DNA of 37,311 nt from Clostridia bacterium (GCA_017508105.1 JAFVZP010000008.1:1-37311); one strand, 5' to 3'; positions 1 through 8,948 are shown, counted from the first letter of the stretch. The notes: generated from the letters alone by a model not told the origin. A program made the numbers and translations.

Positions 1-1
1 C

Positions 2-247
2 CGTGAAATCGAAAACAATCTCGCCTCGTCCATACCCTACGTACAGGCAATTTACAGCCAAGGGGGAGCGTATTGCTTTAAATCCGGTCAATGCAACGTA
101 TATATCAAGAGCGTTGCCGAGCAAAGCCAAAAAGGCGAGAAGGGTGAACCGAGCAAGCGGTTGCAAAACGCCGTCGCCGTGCAGGCCGAGATAGTGGAGG
201 AGAGCGATTTTCAGAGCGTGCTCGCCCAATTGGAGGTGCAGGCATGA
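2..247 (+). CDS. C-terminal end of an unidentified protein (5' truncated)
   Basis: An open frame with no stop runs from the left edge to a TGA at 245-247, giving about 81 residues of the C-terminal end of a longer protein. Its stop overlaps the start of the next gene in an ATGA arrangement (ATG at 244), so the two are probably translationally coupled in one operon. The visible part contains the segment GGAYCFKSGQCNVYIKSV and a charged QSQKGEKGEPSKR stretch, followed by an acidic, helical-looking tail. No signal peptide, membrane segment or family signature can be seen in this fragment, and I do not recognise it. The ATG at 3 begins a different frame and has no support. Confidence 0.55.
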   Translation, partial: REIENNLASSIPYVQAIYSQGGAYCFKSGQCNVYIKSVAEQSQKGEKGEPSKRLQNAVAVQAEIVEESDFQSVLAQLEVQA

Positions 248-1548
248 GCGACTTTCCCCTTCCCGAGGCGTTTTTGGCTCGCATGCGCCAACAGCTCAAA
301 ACCGAGCAAAATTTTCAGGCGTTTTTAGCCGCGTACGAGCGCCCCGCCTGTAAAGGCATTCGGGTGAACACCTTAAAAATCTCCCCCGAGGCGTTTCAAA
401 AAATAACGCCCTTTACCCTCACGCCCGTCTCTTGGGAGCCAAACGGCTTTTGCCTTTCAGAGGACAAAGCGGGCAGGCATGCCCACCACTTTGCAGGGCT
501 GTATTATTCCCAGGAACCCTCCGCCATGAGTGTGGTGCCCTTATTGAACGTACAGGAGGGGGATAGGGTGCTGGACTTATGCGCCGCACCCGGCGGCAAG
601 AGCACGCAAATTGCGCAGGCGTTAAAGGGCACGGGTATTCTCGTCAGCAACGAAATCGTGGGCAGCCGCGCAAAAATTTTATCGCAAAATATAGAACGGC
701 TTGGTGTTACCAACGCCGTCGTCACCAACGCCGCGCCTGCAGAGCTTGCCAAGCGCTTTCAGGGCTATTTTGATAAAATATTGGTGGACGCGCCTTGCTC
801 GGGCGAGGGTATGTTCAAGAAAAACCAACAAGAAGCCCTTGAAAATTGGAGCGAACAAAACGTCCTGCTGTGCGCCGAGCGCCAGCGTGAAATTTTACAC
901 TCGGCGGCGCAAATGCTGTCCGTCGGCGGAAGACTGGTCTATTCCACCTGCACCTTTGCCGAGGAAGAGGACGAGGCGCAAATTTCCGCATTCTTAACCG
1001 AGCATTCCGAATTTACGTTGTTGGAGCAGAAAAAGCTGTACCCGCACGAAGTTGAGGGCGAAGGGCATTTTTACGCCGTACTGCAAAAAAACACGGGCGA
1101 GGCGGGCAAAAAATTACCCCTTTTAAAGAGCAATCTCTCCCAAAAGGAATTATCCCTCTTTATCTCGTTTTGTCAAACGGCGCTCCGTCAAACGCCGAGC
1201 GGTACGCCCTATAAAGTGGGGGATACCCTCTATCTCCTGCCCGAGGGCATGTTTGCCGTGGACAAGCTCTCAATATTGCGCGCGGGCGTGCGTGCAGGCG
1301 AGTTTAAAAAGGATAGATTTACCCCCGCCCATGCCCTTGCCGTGAGCCTAAAACAAGAGGATGCCCAACGCAGTGTTTCGCTGACGGTCAGCGAAAGCGA
1401 GAATTACCTTCGCGGAAACACCTTCAACGCCGATATTGCAAACGGCTGGTGCTTGCTCTGCGTCGATCATTTCCCCTTGGGTTGGGGAAAGGCGGTCAAC
1501 GGTCTGGTCAAAAACCATTTCCCCAAGGGGCTGTGGCTGTTAAAATAA
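244..1548 (+). CDS. rsmF: RsmB/NOP2-family rRNA (cytosine-C5) methyltransferase, RsmF-like
   Basis: S-adenosylmethionine-dependent RNA m5C methyltransferase, probably modifying 16S rRNA in the cytoplasm. The 434-residue protein has an N-terminal RNA-binding part (RVNTLKIS near 40; YYSQEPSAM near 90), the SAM-binding motif DLCAAPGGKST (about 111-121), the DAPCSGEGMF motif IV with one conserved Cys, and the STCTF motif VI with the catalytic Cys. The C-terminal domain ends in DHFPLGWGKAVNG, typical of the RsmF/YebU extension that packs like a PUA domain. The ATG overlaps the stop of the preceding gene by four bases, which supports this start. A terminator follows. The exact target nucleotide cannot be read from sequence, and RsmF versus a Firmicute-specific paralogue is uncertain. 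Confidence 0.9.
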   Translation: MSDFPLPEAFLARMRQQLKTEQNFQAFLAAYERPACKGIRVNTLKISPEAFQKITPFTLTPVSWEPNGFCLSEDKAGRHAHHFAGLYYSQEPSAMSVVPLLNVQEGDRVLDLCAAPGGKSTQIAQALKGTGILVSNEIVGSRAKILSQNIERLGVTNAVVTNAAPAELAKRFQGYFDKILVDAPCSGEGMFKKNQQEALENWSEQNVLLCAERQREILHSAAQMLSVGGRLVYSTCTFAEEEDEAQISAFLTEHSEFTLLEQKKLYPHEVEGEGHFYAVLQKNTGEAGKKLPLLKSNLSQKELSLFISFCQTALRQTPSGTPYKVGDTLYLLPEGMFAVDKLSILRAGVRAGEFKKDRFTPAHALAVSLKQEDAQRSVSLTVSESENYLRGNTFNADIANGWCLLCVDHFPLGWGKAVNGLVKNHFPKGLWLLK

Positions 1549-1560
1549 TCAAATGAAAAG

Positions 1561-1590
1561 AGCGAACAGCGTCTGCTGTTCGCTTTCCTT
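1561..1590 (+). terminator. Rho-independent terminator after the methyltransferase gene
   Basis: A perfect 10-bp stem, AGCGAACAGC (1561-1570) with GCTGTTCGCT (1575-1584), closes a GTCT loop and is followed by TTCCTT. It lies 12 bases after the rsmF-like stop. Confidence 0.75.
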
Positions 1591-1604
1591 ATATAATATA
1601 ATAG

Positions 1605-1637
1605 AAAAAATCGACCCGGTTAACAGGTCGATTTTTT
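1605..1637. terminator. Bidirectional terminator between convergent genes
   Basis: The stem TCGACC (1611-1616)/GGTCGA (1626-1631) is flanked by A6 on the left and T6 on the right, so it can end transcription from both the rsmF-like gene and the minus-strand lipoprotein gene that stops at 1648. Confidence 0.75.
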
Positions 1638-1647
1638 ATTTTAAGGT

Positions 1648-4600
1648 TTAGTCGTTGTAAGGGTTATCGTCGTTTGCATCTTGGTCTTCGTCGCTTTCGA
1701 TAGCCAAGTTGAGCTTGCGGATATAGCGCTGTTTCTTTGCGTTATAGCGGTTGTTCGCTTGTGCATCGGACGTCTTAACGAACTTCTTGATCAATCTCGT
1801 AGTCAACATAATGAGCAGGATAACGATGAGTACAACTGCCACGATAATCGAGGAGAGCATGAACCAGAAGTCAGGGCTTTCCCACCATTCCGTCGTTTCG
1901 GTGTCCTGAGGTTTAACGTCAACGCCCGTTTGAGGGGAAACGTGTTGGTTCATGGGAGCATAGTTGAGGAACATGGTGTAGTTGTATTCGTTGGATACAA
2001 CCGCGCCTTCCGTGGACTCATAATAGAGATAGGTCAATTCTTCTGCTCTGTCCGACTGAGCGTACGTGCCGTAAGGATTGCCGTTATTATTCTTGTCCAA
2101 AGTCTTGTCGTATCTCTGGAAGGAAGTATCGTCGTAGAAGGTGTAGGTGTAGTATTGCGCGTCAGCGTATACGGTATCCGTGCCCTTTTCTACCAAGCGG
2201 CCGGTTTCAACGTCCTTTTCCAAGCCCATATCGTCGATGGCTTCTTCGAGCAATCCGTCGTAAGTGGAGTTGAGGTCGGGGGTATTGCATACGTCGAAGA
2301 TAACGGTGGAGCCTGCGGGGTTCTTAACGCTGCCATCGCGGGAGCCGGAGAAGGCTTCCAAGCGGTAGGGGAAGCTGTCGTTGCCCGTATGGATATAGAA
2401 GCTTACGGTTACCCACTTGCCTGCAACGTTTGCGTCGGTACCGTCAACAACGATAACCGTTTCCACTTTGTTTGCGCCGGTTACGGTAACGCCGTCACCC
2501 AAGGTAACGCTGCCCAAGGTGTCGAGGTAGCTCTTGGAGATATAGCGTGCGTACTGCGTTGCAAAGGCCGTGCCGAAGTCTTTTACTTCCATGCTGCAAT
2601 CTTTGTCAGCGTAGAACTTACCTTCGTTTTCATAGAAGGCGATGCCGTCGTCCGTATAGGAATCCGAATAGTCGTAAGTGGTAAGGGGATTACCGCTTGC
2701 ATCGGTTTCAACAATCAAATTGCCTTCATCGTCTACGTCGTAGTTCTTGAGGTTTGCATAGGTAGCGGTATCGTCTTTGTCGAGATTGTTCTTATACAAA
2801 CCGTTTTCGGTGCGGTAGAAAGCTACGTCGGATTTTGCGTTGAAGTCATCGGCTTCGGGGTCTTTGGTGCATACGTTGCCTTCGTCGTCATACCAGTAGG
2901 TTACGTTGACGGTGTCCATACCGACGGTGGTGTAGCCTTCAAAGATGTCAGAGGTATCGATGAGGTAGATATACGCCTTAGCGCCTGCGCTGACTTTAAC
3001 TCTCATGGAGACTGCGGAGTAGCCGTTTGCGCTCAGGGTCAGGCTTTCGGAATAATAGCCGTAAGCCGCCTGCATAGCGTTATAAATTACCAAGGGTTGG
3101 GTAGCGCCGCCAAAGACGTTCTGCCAAGTAGCGGTGGTGCCAAAGGAGGTTGCCAAAGGCGTTAAAATTGAGGTATAGTTTGCAGCATAAGTCTTATTCA
3201 AAAGACCTGCGGTTTCGTTGGCGTTGGTTGCGTTGATGGGGTCGCTCATATCGGTAACCGTACCGCCTACCCAAACGCTGCCCGCGTTGACGCCCTTATA
3301 GTTCATGGGGTCAGCATAGCCGTTTTCAATCTTTTCTTTGTCGATGTTACCGACTTGGTCGAAACCTGCCTTGGAGGTATCCTGTTCTTTACCCATCAAG
3401 GATACGACGGTGCCGTTGGTTGCCGAACCGGCATAATCGGTAAATTCTTTTTCGGTCATGGACTGGCTTTCAAAGCCTGCAAACGCCGCATAGCCTTCGT
3501 ACAAGTAGTTGGCATTCTTCAAGGAAGAAACGTCGGTAAGACCGTAGCTGAATTCCAAGCGGTAGCTCTTAGCGCTCTCCGTATCGTTGCCGATAAAGAA
3601 GAAGCACTGTACCCAACCGTCGTGGATATCCTCTTGCTCGTCGGAGTCTACCTTAGCCATGGTGGTGGTGTTGTAGGAACCGAGCGTGCTTTGGGTTGTG
3701 CCGTCAAAGAGTTTGATGGTTGCGCCGGTATAGCCCAATACGTCAGAGGTCTTTACCCAGAAGGATAAGCGAACGTATTCTTCGGGAGCAAGCACGAATT
3801 CATTGTTTGCGTCCGCCTGCATTTTTGCGGTGTAAGCGGCACCGTGCGTGCTCATGAGGAAGATCATGTTGCTTGCCTTATCGAAGGGGAAGGTTTCGCT
3901 ATTGAAATCGTCTGCCCAGAAGGCGTTGAGGTAAGCGTTGTCCGCAGTCTGAGAATTCAAAGCGTTCCAGGTGGTAACGGCCTTGATGTCCTTGTCTACG
4001 TTAACGCCCAAGTTTGTATAATCGGGAGTAAAGGTTACGTTGTTGACGGTTGCCTTGGTGTAATCAACCGCAACGTTTACAGCGGAGAGGTCGAAGGGGT
4101 TAGCGGATTGATACAAATCCAAAGTAAAGACGTCCTTGTCGCTGAGGCCGGCTGCGTCGGTTTCAAAAACCTTTTCTTCTTTAGAGGAGTTCAAACCGCA
4201 GGTAACGTCGGCGCCCAAGGCTGCGGTAGCCGTTTCGTATGCGCTGTTGGAGATAATTTCCATATCGACGTCGTCGAAGAAAGCGTAACCGTTAACGGCT
4301 CTGAAATAGTTGTTTTCGGAAATTTCTTGACCCAAGCCCAATTCAATGTTAAAGGTGCTGGTGGCGTAGCTGCAAGCTCTGATATAGACGGTATATTGCT
4401 TCCAGCCGTTGTTTGCCGTAACGCCCTTGGTATTGATGTTGGTAATTTGCATTTGGTCCAACTTCTTGCCGCCCACGGTATGGGTAACCGAGATGTTGGC
4501 GCCACACAAGCCGTCTGCTTCTTCGCCGTCGGCATCATAGGTCAGGTTTTGCGTCTTTACCCAAACGGAAACCTTGGCGGCGGTGCCGGGGTCCAAGGTA

Positions 4601-5262
4601 ACGGTGGTGGTGGAAGAATATCTCTGTGCCGTACCGTAGCCGTTATCGGTTTGGTTCGAAATCATCAAAACGGCGGTATTGTCCGTATCGGTGCTGTCGT
4701 GCTTGCCGGGATTAGCGCAATCGGGCAAATCTTCGGCTGCGATGCTGTAAGTATATTCGTTATACAGCTCGAAATCGGAGAGGGACTTGCTCGTTGCGTT
4801 TTTGCTGTTGTACTCTGCCAACAACGCTTCAAAATCTGCGTAGAACTCCAAACGGTCCAAAACGGACATTTCGTCCCACACCTTTTCAACGTCGTTCATC
4901 ACGGCATCGGGATTGTCGCCGGTGATGGAATAGGCGTGCGTGGAAGTGGTCATCGAAGTCCAAAGCTCGGCATCCGTTTGAACGATACCCGAAGAACGGG
5001 TAGAAGCCTGCAAATCGGTGGATTTGGTCCAACTTTCGGGCAAGGTAACCAACTGGAGGTTGCTGTCGTCCGAGTAGTACTCAAAGTTGCCGTTTGCAAT
5101 GGCGCAGTTGTCGGTCTTGACCGTAGTGGTAGGGGTAGACGAACCGCCGTCACCCGTAGGCTCGCATGCAGCCATAAAGCAAACGCTAAACGACATTACG
5201 AAGGCTACCAGTAAAACCAAGATATTTTTGCTTCTTTTGTTTTTGCTGAAAAATGCTGTCAT
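1648..5262 (-). CDS. Large extracytoplasmic lipoprotein with carbohydrate-binding-like modules and C-terminal membrane anchor
   Basis: A 1204-residue protein of unknown family. The start at 5262 is preferred over an ATG 16 codons upstream because GAAGGTAG lies just before it and the signal peptide then begins at once. A basic N-terminus and hydrophobic stretch end in the lipobox FMAAC, with Cys33 as the likely lipidation site. At least three beta-sandwich-like modules can be read. Module 1 (about 50-335) has the classic galactose-binding pattern: NGNFE near the start, a VSVWVKT strand, a GWKQYTVYI strand and a closing GYAFFDDVDMEI. Module 2 (about 465-600) has LSFWVKT, DGWVQCFFFI and EGYAAF. 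Module 3 (about 720-995) has VSMRVKV and GKWVTVSFYI, split by an acidic insertion. A transmembrane segment (about 1133-1155) precedes a basic, then acidic, cytoplasmic tail. I infer a surface glycan-binding or envelope role. No catalytic motif is visible. Confidence 0.85.
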   Translation of the reverse strand: MTAFFSKNKRSKNILVLLVAFVMSFSVCFMAACEPTGDGGSSTPTTTVKTDNCAIANGNFEYYSDDSNLQLVTLPESWTKSTDLQASTRSSGIVQTDAELWTSMTTSTHAYSITGDNPDAVMNDVEKVWDEMSVLDRLEFYADFEALLAEYNSKNATSKSLSDFELYNEYTYSIAAEDLPDCANPGKHDSTDTDNTAVLMISNQTDNGYGTAQRYSSTTTVTLDPGTAAKVSVWVKTQNLTYDADGEEADGLCGANISVTHTVGGKKLDQMQITNINTKGVTANNGWKQYTVYIRACSYATSTFNIELGLGQEISENNYFRAVNGYAFFDDVDMEIISNSAYETATAALGADVTCGLNSSKEEKVFETDAAGLSDKDVFTLDLYQSANPFDLSAVNVAVDYTKATVNNVTFTPDYTNLGVNVDKDIKAVTTWNALNSQTADNAYLNAFWADDFNSETFPFDKASNMIFLMSTHGAAYTAKMQADANNEFVLAPEEYVRLSFWVKTSDVLGYTGATIKLFDGTTQSTLGSYNTTTMAKVDSDEQEDIHDGWVQCFFFIGNDTESAKSYRLEFSYGLTDVSSLKNANYLYEGYAAFAGFESQSMTEKEFTDYAGSATNGTVVSLMGKEQDTSKAGFDQVGNIDKEKIENGYADPMNYKGVNAGSVWVGGTVTDMSDPINATNANETAGLLNKTYAANYTSILTPLATSFGTTATWQNVFGGATQPLVIYNAMQAAYGYYSESLTLSANGYSAVSMRVKVSAGAKAYIYLIDTSDIFEGYTTVGMDTVNVTYWYDDEGNVCTKDPEADDFNAKSDVAFYRTENGLYKNNLDKDDTATYANLKNYDVDDEGNLIVETDASGNPLTTYDYSDSYTDDGIAFYENEGKFYADKDCSMEVKDFGTAFATQYARYISKSYLDTLGSVTLGDGVTVTGANKVETVIVVDGTDANVAGKWVTVSFYIHTGNDSFPYRLEAFSGSRDGSVKNPAGSTVIFDVCNTPDLNSTYDGLLEEAIDDMGLEKDVETGRLVEKGTDTVYADAQYYTYTFYDDTSFQRYDKTLDKNNNGNPYGTYAQSDRAEELTYLYYESTEGAVVSNEYNYTMFLNYAPMNQHVSPQTGVDVKPQDTETTEWWESPDFWFMLSSIIVAVVLIVILLIMLTTRLIKKFVKTSDAQANNRYNAKKQRYIRKLNLAIESDEDQDANDDNPYND

Positions 5263-5356
5263 ATAACTACCTTCAAAAGATTTTTTTTCTAACACAAGTT
5301 TTTCCCGCATCTGCCTGTCCCGTATCTTGCGTCAAAAGGAAAAACTACGTTCTTAT

Positions 5357-5385
5357 ATTTTAATATAAAAAGCCGTTCAAGGCAA
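5357..5385 (-). promoter_or_regulatory. Probable promoter of the large lipoprotein gene
   Basis: On the minus strand, TTGCCT (5380-5385) is followed after 17 bp by TAAAAT (5357-5362). This leaves a leader of roughly 90 nt before the chosen start. An overlapping alternative, TTGAAC-N17-TATAAG, is shifted by five bases. Confidence 0.5.
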
Positions 5386-5520
5386 GCAATTCTTGTAATA
5401 AAAACACGAAAAAATTGAAATATTGTAATTTTTTTCTTTTGTCGCAGGCGTATGCGCCCACGCACGAGGGGAAAATGAAAAAAATTTTCCCGTTTGATGT
5501 TAATTTTTTTCAAAATAGTA

Positions 5521-5549
5521 TTGACAAGGCAAAAAAAGAGTGATAAAAT
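5521..5549 (+). promoter_or_regulatory. Upstream promoter candidate (P1) for the ppx gene
   Basis: TTGACA (5521-5526), a 17-bp spacer and TAAAAT (5544-5549). It lies in the A/T-rich divergent region between 5311 and 5802, which contains no gene I can support. Confidence 0.6.
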
Positions 5550-5663
5550 TAGCGTATAAAAGTACGCTTTTGAAATTTACCAAAAGAAATTGCAATTTTT
5601 TATCAAAAAATATATCCAAGGTAAAAAATTTGAAAAAATTGGCAATAATTTTTAAAAAGGGTA

Positions 5664-5692
5664 TAGACAAATCAAAAATTGTGTGTTAATAT
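5664..5692 (+). promoter_or_regulatory. Downstream promoter candidate (P2) for the ppx gene
   Basis: TAGACA (5664-5669), a 17-bp spacer and TAATAT (5687-5692). The resulting leader of about 100 nt holds a small hairpin, CGGTTT-TTT-AAACCG (5773-5787), directly before the ribosome binding site. Its role is unknown. Confidence 0.5.
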
Positions 5693-5802
5693 ACAATGGG
5701 GGAAAGGAAAGCCTTTTGCGCTTTTCCCTCAAAATCAAAGCGCAGAGAAAAATTTGTAGGGTAAAAAAATAACGGTTTTTTAAACCGAACGAGGTGTTAA
5801 AA

Positions 5803-7317
5803 TTGGAAAAAATAGCAATCGTGGACTTGGGGTCCAACTCGGCAAGATTGGTCATTGTTAACTTATTTGCCGACGGATATTTTATGGTGATTGACGAGCT
5901 CAAAGAGAGTGTTCGTCTCGGGCATGATATGGACCGAGACGGCTTTTTAAAGCCGCAAAGAATTGCCGAAACCATCAGAACGTTAAAAATGTTCAAGCGC
6001 CTGTGCGACGCGCACAAGGTATCCCGTATTATTGCCGTGGGTACGGCGGCGGTCAGACGCGCAAAAAACCAGCGTTCCTTCTTAGATGAAATTCAAGCCA
6101 CCTGCGGCATGAAAATTCACGTACTCTCGCCCGAAGAAGAGGCAATTTACGTCTACCGTGGGGTCATCAACTCCATGGACATTCCCCGTGGCGTTATTTT
6201 GGAAATCGGCGGCGGCAGCACGAAAATCATTCACTACAACCGCAGAAATATTTTAAACTACGAGGTTTTGCCCGTGGGCGCCGTTACGCTGACCGACCTG
6301 TTCTATGAAGAGGGCGGCAAGCCCGAGGACGCCGTGGCAAGAATCGAGGAGTTTTTCACCGAACAGCTCAAGCAAATTGAATGGCTCAAAGAAATCGACC
6401 CCGAAGTGCCCTTAATCGGCGTGGGCGGTTCTTTCCGCAATCTGTTCAAAATCAATAAAATGGTCAGAAAATATCCCCTCGACACCGTGCACAACTTCAA
6501 TTTTGCCGTGGACGATTTCAATAACATTTACGACACCGTCAAGGTGCTTTCGGTGGAAAAATGCAAACGTATTCGCGGTCTTTCCCCCGCCCGTGCAGAC
6601 ATCATGCCCGCGGCGCTTGCCATCATCAAAGCGGTGGTATCCTACCTCGGCGTGCAGAACTTCACCATCGGCGGTTCGGGCTTGCGTGAGGGCATCATGT
6701 TCAATCAGGCGGTACCCATGACCGTGGAGAAGCCCATTTCCGACGTGCTTTCTTATAGCTTGAACACGCTCATCAAATATTATGATTGCGACGAGTCGCA
6801 CGTTGCCAACGTCGTGCATTTGAGCATTCAGCTCTTCAAACAGCTGCGCGTACTCCACAAATTCCCCCGTCAGTATCTCAAAATTTTAAAGATCGCCGCA
6901 TCCCTGCACGATTGCGGTATGCGCATTAAATACTACAACCATCAAAAGCACAGCTGGTACACCATCTTGAACTCCACCGTTTACGGCGCTACCCACCGTG
7001 AAATCGTGTTGGCGGCCTTCGTGGCGAGCGTGCACCGCAAGGACGACGTCAATATGTCCGAATGGCAAAAATATAAAGATATCGTACAAGAGGAAGATTT
7101 GGAGGTCGTACACAAGCTGAGCATGCTGCTGCGCATTGCCGAAAGCTTGGACAGAAGCATGGCAGGCTTGGTCAAGGGCATCAACTGCGACCTTTTGGGC
7201 GACTCCGTCATCATGAAAACCGAGGTTTCGGGCGATGCTACGCTTGAAATTCGCAACGCAATGGCGTCCAACGCCGATTTCAGAAAGGTATTCCATAAGA
7301 ATTTGGAAATCCTGTAA
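5803..7317 (+). CDS. ppx: Ppx/GppA-family phosphatase with C-terminal HD domain
   Basis: Exopolyphosphatase or (p)ppGpp-pyrophosphatase-family protein, which releases phosphate from polyphosphate or converts pppGpp to ppGpp. The N-terminal half has the ASKHA fold motifs IVDLGSNSARLV, GTAAVRRAKN and EIGGGSTKI. The C-terminal part (from about 310) carries an HD-type helical domain with SLHDCGMR near 370 and later histidines (HQKHSW; HREIVL). The TTG at 5803 is preferred: GAGGTG at 5791-5796 sits at the right distance, whereas a GTG start at 5794 would lie inside that site and have none of its own. Length about 504 residues, normal for the two-domain form. Polyphosphate versus guanosine substrate cannot be decided from sequence. 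Confidence 0.88.
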   Translation: MEKIAIVDLGSNSARLVIVNLFADGYFMVIDELKESVRLGHDMDRDGFLKPQRIAETIRTLKMFKRLCDAHKVSRIIAVGTAAVRRAKNQRSFLDEIQATCGMKIHVLSPEEEAIYVYRGVINSMDIPRGVILEIGGGSTKIIHYNRRNILNYEVLPVGAVTLTDLFYEEGGKPEDAVARIEEFFTEQLKQIEWLKEIDPEVPLIGVGGSFRNLFKINKMVRKYPLDTVHNFNFAVDDFNNIYDTVKVLSVEKCKRIRGLSPARADIMPAALAIIKAVVSYLGVQNFTIGGSGLREGIMFNQAVPMTVEKPISDVLSYSLNTLIKYYDCDESHVANVVHLSIQLFKQLRVLHKFPRQYLKILKIAASLHDCGMRIKYYNHQKHSWYTILNSTVYGATHREIVLAAFVASVHRKDDVNMSEWQKYKDIVQEEDLEVVHKLSMLLRIAESLDRSMAGLVKGINCDLLGDSVIMKTEVSGDATLEIRNAMASNADFRKVFHKNLEIL

Positions 7318-7337
7318 GAAGAACCAGTTTCATCCAT

Positions 7338-7372
7338 AATGCCATTTTTTCATCGAAATGGCATTCTTTTTT
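7338..7372 (+). terminator. Terminator between ppx and maf
   Basis: The 10-bp stem AATGCCATTT (7338-7347)/AAATGGCATT (7356-7365) is followed by CTTTTTT. It covers the first codons of the longest possible maf frame, which argues that maf starts downstream. Confidence 0.7.
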
Positions 7373-7378
7373 ATCCGT

Positions 7379-7972
7379 ATGCAAGTAATTTTAGCCAGTA
7401 ATTCTCCCAGACGCAAGGAACTTTTTTCTAAAATCTGTCCGTCTTTTATCACCGCTCCCGCCAACGTCAACGAGGACGTGGAAGAGGGGGTTTCTCCTCT
7501 GCAAACGGTAAAAATCCTCGCCCGCCGCAAAGCCGAGCACGCCTTTCAAACGGCGCTCAACGCAGGCATGGGTGGGGGTAAACCGCTCATTGTGCTCGGT
7601 TCTGACACGGTGGTGGCGTATAACGGCGCCATACTGGGCAAGCCCAAAGACGAAGAGGAAGCCGCTGCCATGCTCACCGTGCTTTCGGGCAATACGCACA
7701 CCGTCTATACGGGGGTATGCTTTGTCACGCAAACGGGCGTTTGGTGCGAGGCGGACGCATCCGAGGTGCAATTTCATGCCCTGACGGATAAGCAAATTGC
7801 GGACTATATCGCCACAGGCTCGCCCATGGACAAGGCAGGGGCGTACGGCATACAGGACGGCGGCTTGGTCAAAGGGTATACGGGCAGTTATACCAATATC
7901 GTCGGTCTGCCCTTGGAGCTCACCGAAAAAATGTATAAAGAGGTAATCAAAAATGTTGAAAATCGCCATTGA
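7379..7972 (+). CDS. maf: Maf-family nucleoside triphosphate pyrophosphatase
   Basis: House-cleaning pyrophosphatase that hydrolyses non-canonical or methylated NTPs, or dTTP/UTP, to the monophosphate plus PPi; linked to septum formation in Bacillus. The start at 7379 puts the diagnostic ILASNSPRRKELF at the N-terminus. An in-frame ATG at 7358 falls within the terminator hairpin. The SDTVV strand, GKPKDEEEA, SGNTHTVYTGV and the DKAGAYGIQ substrate motif are all present. Length 197 residues, normal. No clear Shine-Dalgarno precedes either start, so the start is not certain. The 3' end overlaps the mreB-like gene by 20 bp, indicating translational coupling; a maf-mreB neighbourhood is also known from Bacillus. 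Confidence 0.92.
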   Translation: MQVILASNSPRRKELFSKICPSFITAPANVNEDVEEGVSPLQTVKILARRKAEHAFQTALNAGMGGGKPLIVLGSDTVVAYNGAILGKPKDEEEAAAMLTVLSGNTHTVYTGVCFVTQTGVWCEADASEVQFHALTDKQIADYIATGSPMDKAGAYGIQDGGLVKGYTGSYTNIVGLPLELTEKMYKEVIKNVENRH

Positions 7973-8948
7973 TTTAGGCACTTCCAGCACGAAAATTTAT
8001 GAAATCGGCAGCGGTATCGTTCTGCACGAGCCCTCGTGCGTTGCCGTCAATGCCGAAACCAAGCAGGTCAAGGCAATCGGTAACGAGGCAAAGGCGCTGG
8101 TCGGCAAGACGGCGGAATTTACCTCCATCGTATTCCCCGTATTCGAGGGGGAAATCGTCAATCATGCCATGGCGGTGGTCATGCTCGACGCTTTTTTAAG
8201 CAAAATCGGCATTAAATCCGGGCGCGGTAGGGTCGAAGTTCTCTTTTGCGTTCCCTGCGGCATATCCGACAAGGCAAAATCCTCGGTCTATAATGTCTGT
8301 GACGACTTGGGTATCTCCCACCTTCATTTTGTAGAGGTTCCCTATCTTTCGGCGCTCGGTCAGGACTTGCCCATCAGCGATTCCAACCCCGCCTTCGTCA
8401 TCGACGTGGGTGCAGGCACCACGAATATCGCCGTACTCTCGTTGGACGGCATCATCGCCGGTGCATCCCTCAACATCGGCGGCAGCAACATGGACGTGCA
8501 TATCATCGACCACGTTGCCGAGCATTTCGGCTTAAAAATCGGCTCGCTCACCAGCGAACGTCTCAAAAATACCGTCGGCAGCCTGGCAGAAGGGGATAAC
8601 CAAAGCACGGTGGTCAACGGCAGAGACATCACCACGGGCAGACCCCGTTCGGTAGCGGTAAGCTCCTCGGATATTTCCTATCCCGTGCGTGTATACATTG
8701 ATAAAGTGTTGGAATACGTGGGTATGATTTTGAAAAAGCTCCCCGCCGAGGTCTCGGCAAGCATCTGCAAAAGCGGCGTGCATTTATCGGGCGGCGTGAG
8801 CAAGCTGGTCGGACTGGGCGAATACGTGGAGCAAAAGCTGGACATGGAAGCGCACGTCTGTGATGAGCCCCAAATGGCAGTCATTCTCGGCGCGGGTAGG
8901 GCAATCGGCAACCCCGCCACGCTCAAAAAAATCAAAATGGAATTTTAA
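7953..8948 (+). CDS. mreB: MreB/Mbl-like bacterial actin
   Basis: Actin-fold ATPase of the rod-shape MreB family, 331 residues, acting at the inner face of the membrane to guide cell-wall synthesis. The phosphate-1 motif IAIDLGTSSTKIY, phosphate-2 motif FVIDVGAGTTNIAVLS and adenosine motif HLSGGVSKLVGL are present, in the MreB order. The N-terminal motif differs from the common DLGTANTLIY, so this is a divergent member and may be a secondary paralogue. It overlaps maf by 20 bp. No mreC or mreD follows; a terminator and the cls gene come next. MreB family membership is secure, its precise cellular role less so. Confidence 0.85.
   Translation: MLKIAIDLGTSSTKIYEIGSGIVLHEPSCVAVNAETKQVKAIGNEAKALVGKTAEFTSIVFPVFEGEIVNHAMAVVMLDAFLSKIGIKSGRGRVEVLFCVPCGISDKAKSSVYNVCDDLGISHLHFVEVPYLSALGQDLPISDSNPAFVIDVGAGTTNIAVLSLDGIIAGASLNIGGSNMDVHIIDHVAEHFGLKIGSLTSERLKNTVGSLAEGDNQSTVVNGRDITTGRPRSVAVSSSDISYPVRVYIDKVLEYVGMILKKLPAEVSASICKSGVHLSGGVSKLVGLGEYVEQKLDMEAHVCDEPQMAVILGAGRAIGNPATLKKIKMEF

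Noticed and set aside
1681-5214. Long plus-strand open frames (494 and 456 codons) opposite the large lipoprotein gene
   Set aside because: They are antisense shadows: composition is unnaturally rich in Val, Gly and Phe, there are no ribosome binding sites or family motifs, while the minus strand has a lipobox, modules and a membrane anchor.
5311-5802. Riboswitch or small gene in the A/T-rich region before ppx
   Set aside because: Only tandem promoters and a short hairpin are visible; I found no recognisable aptamer consensus or coding frame with a ribosome binding site.
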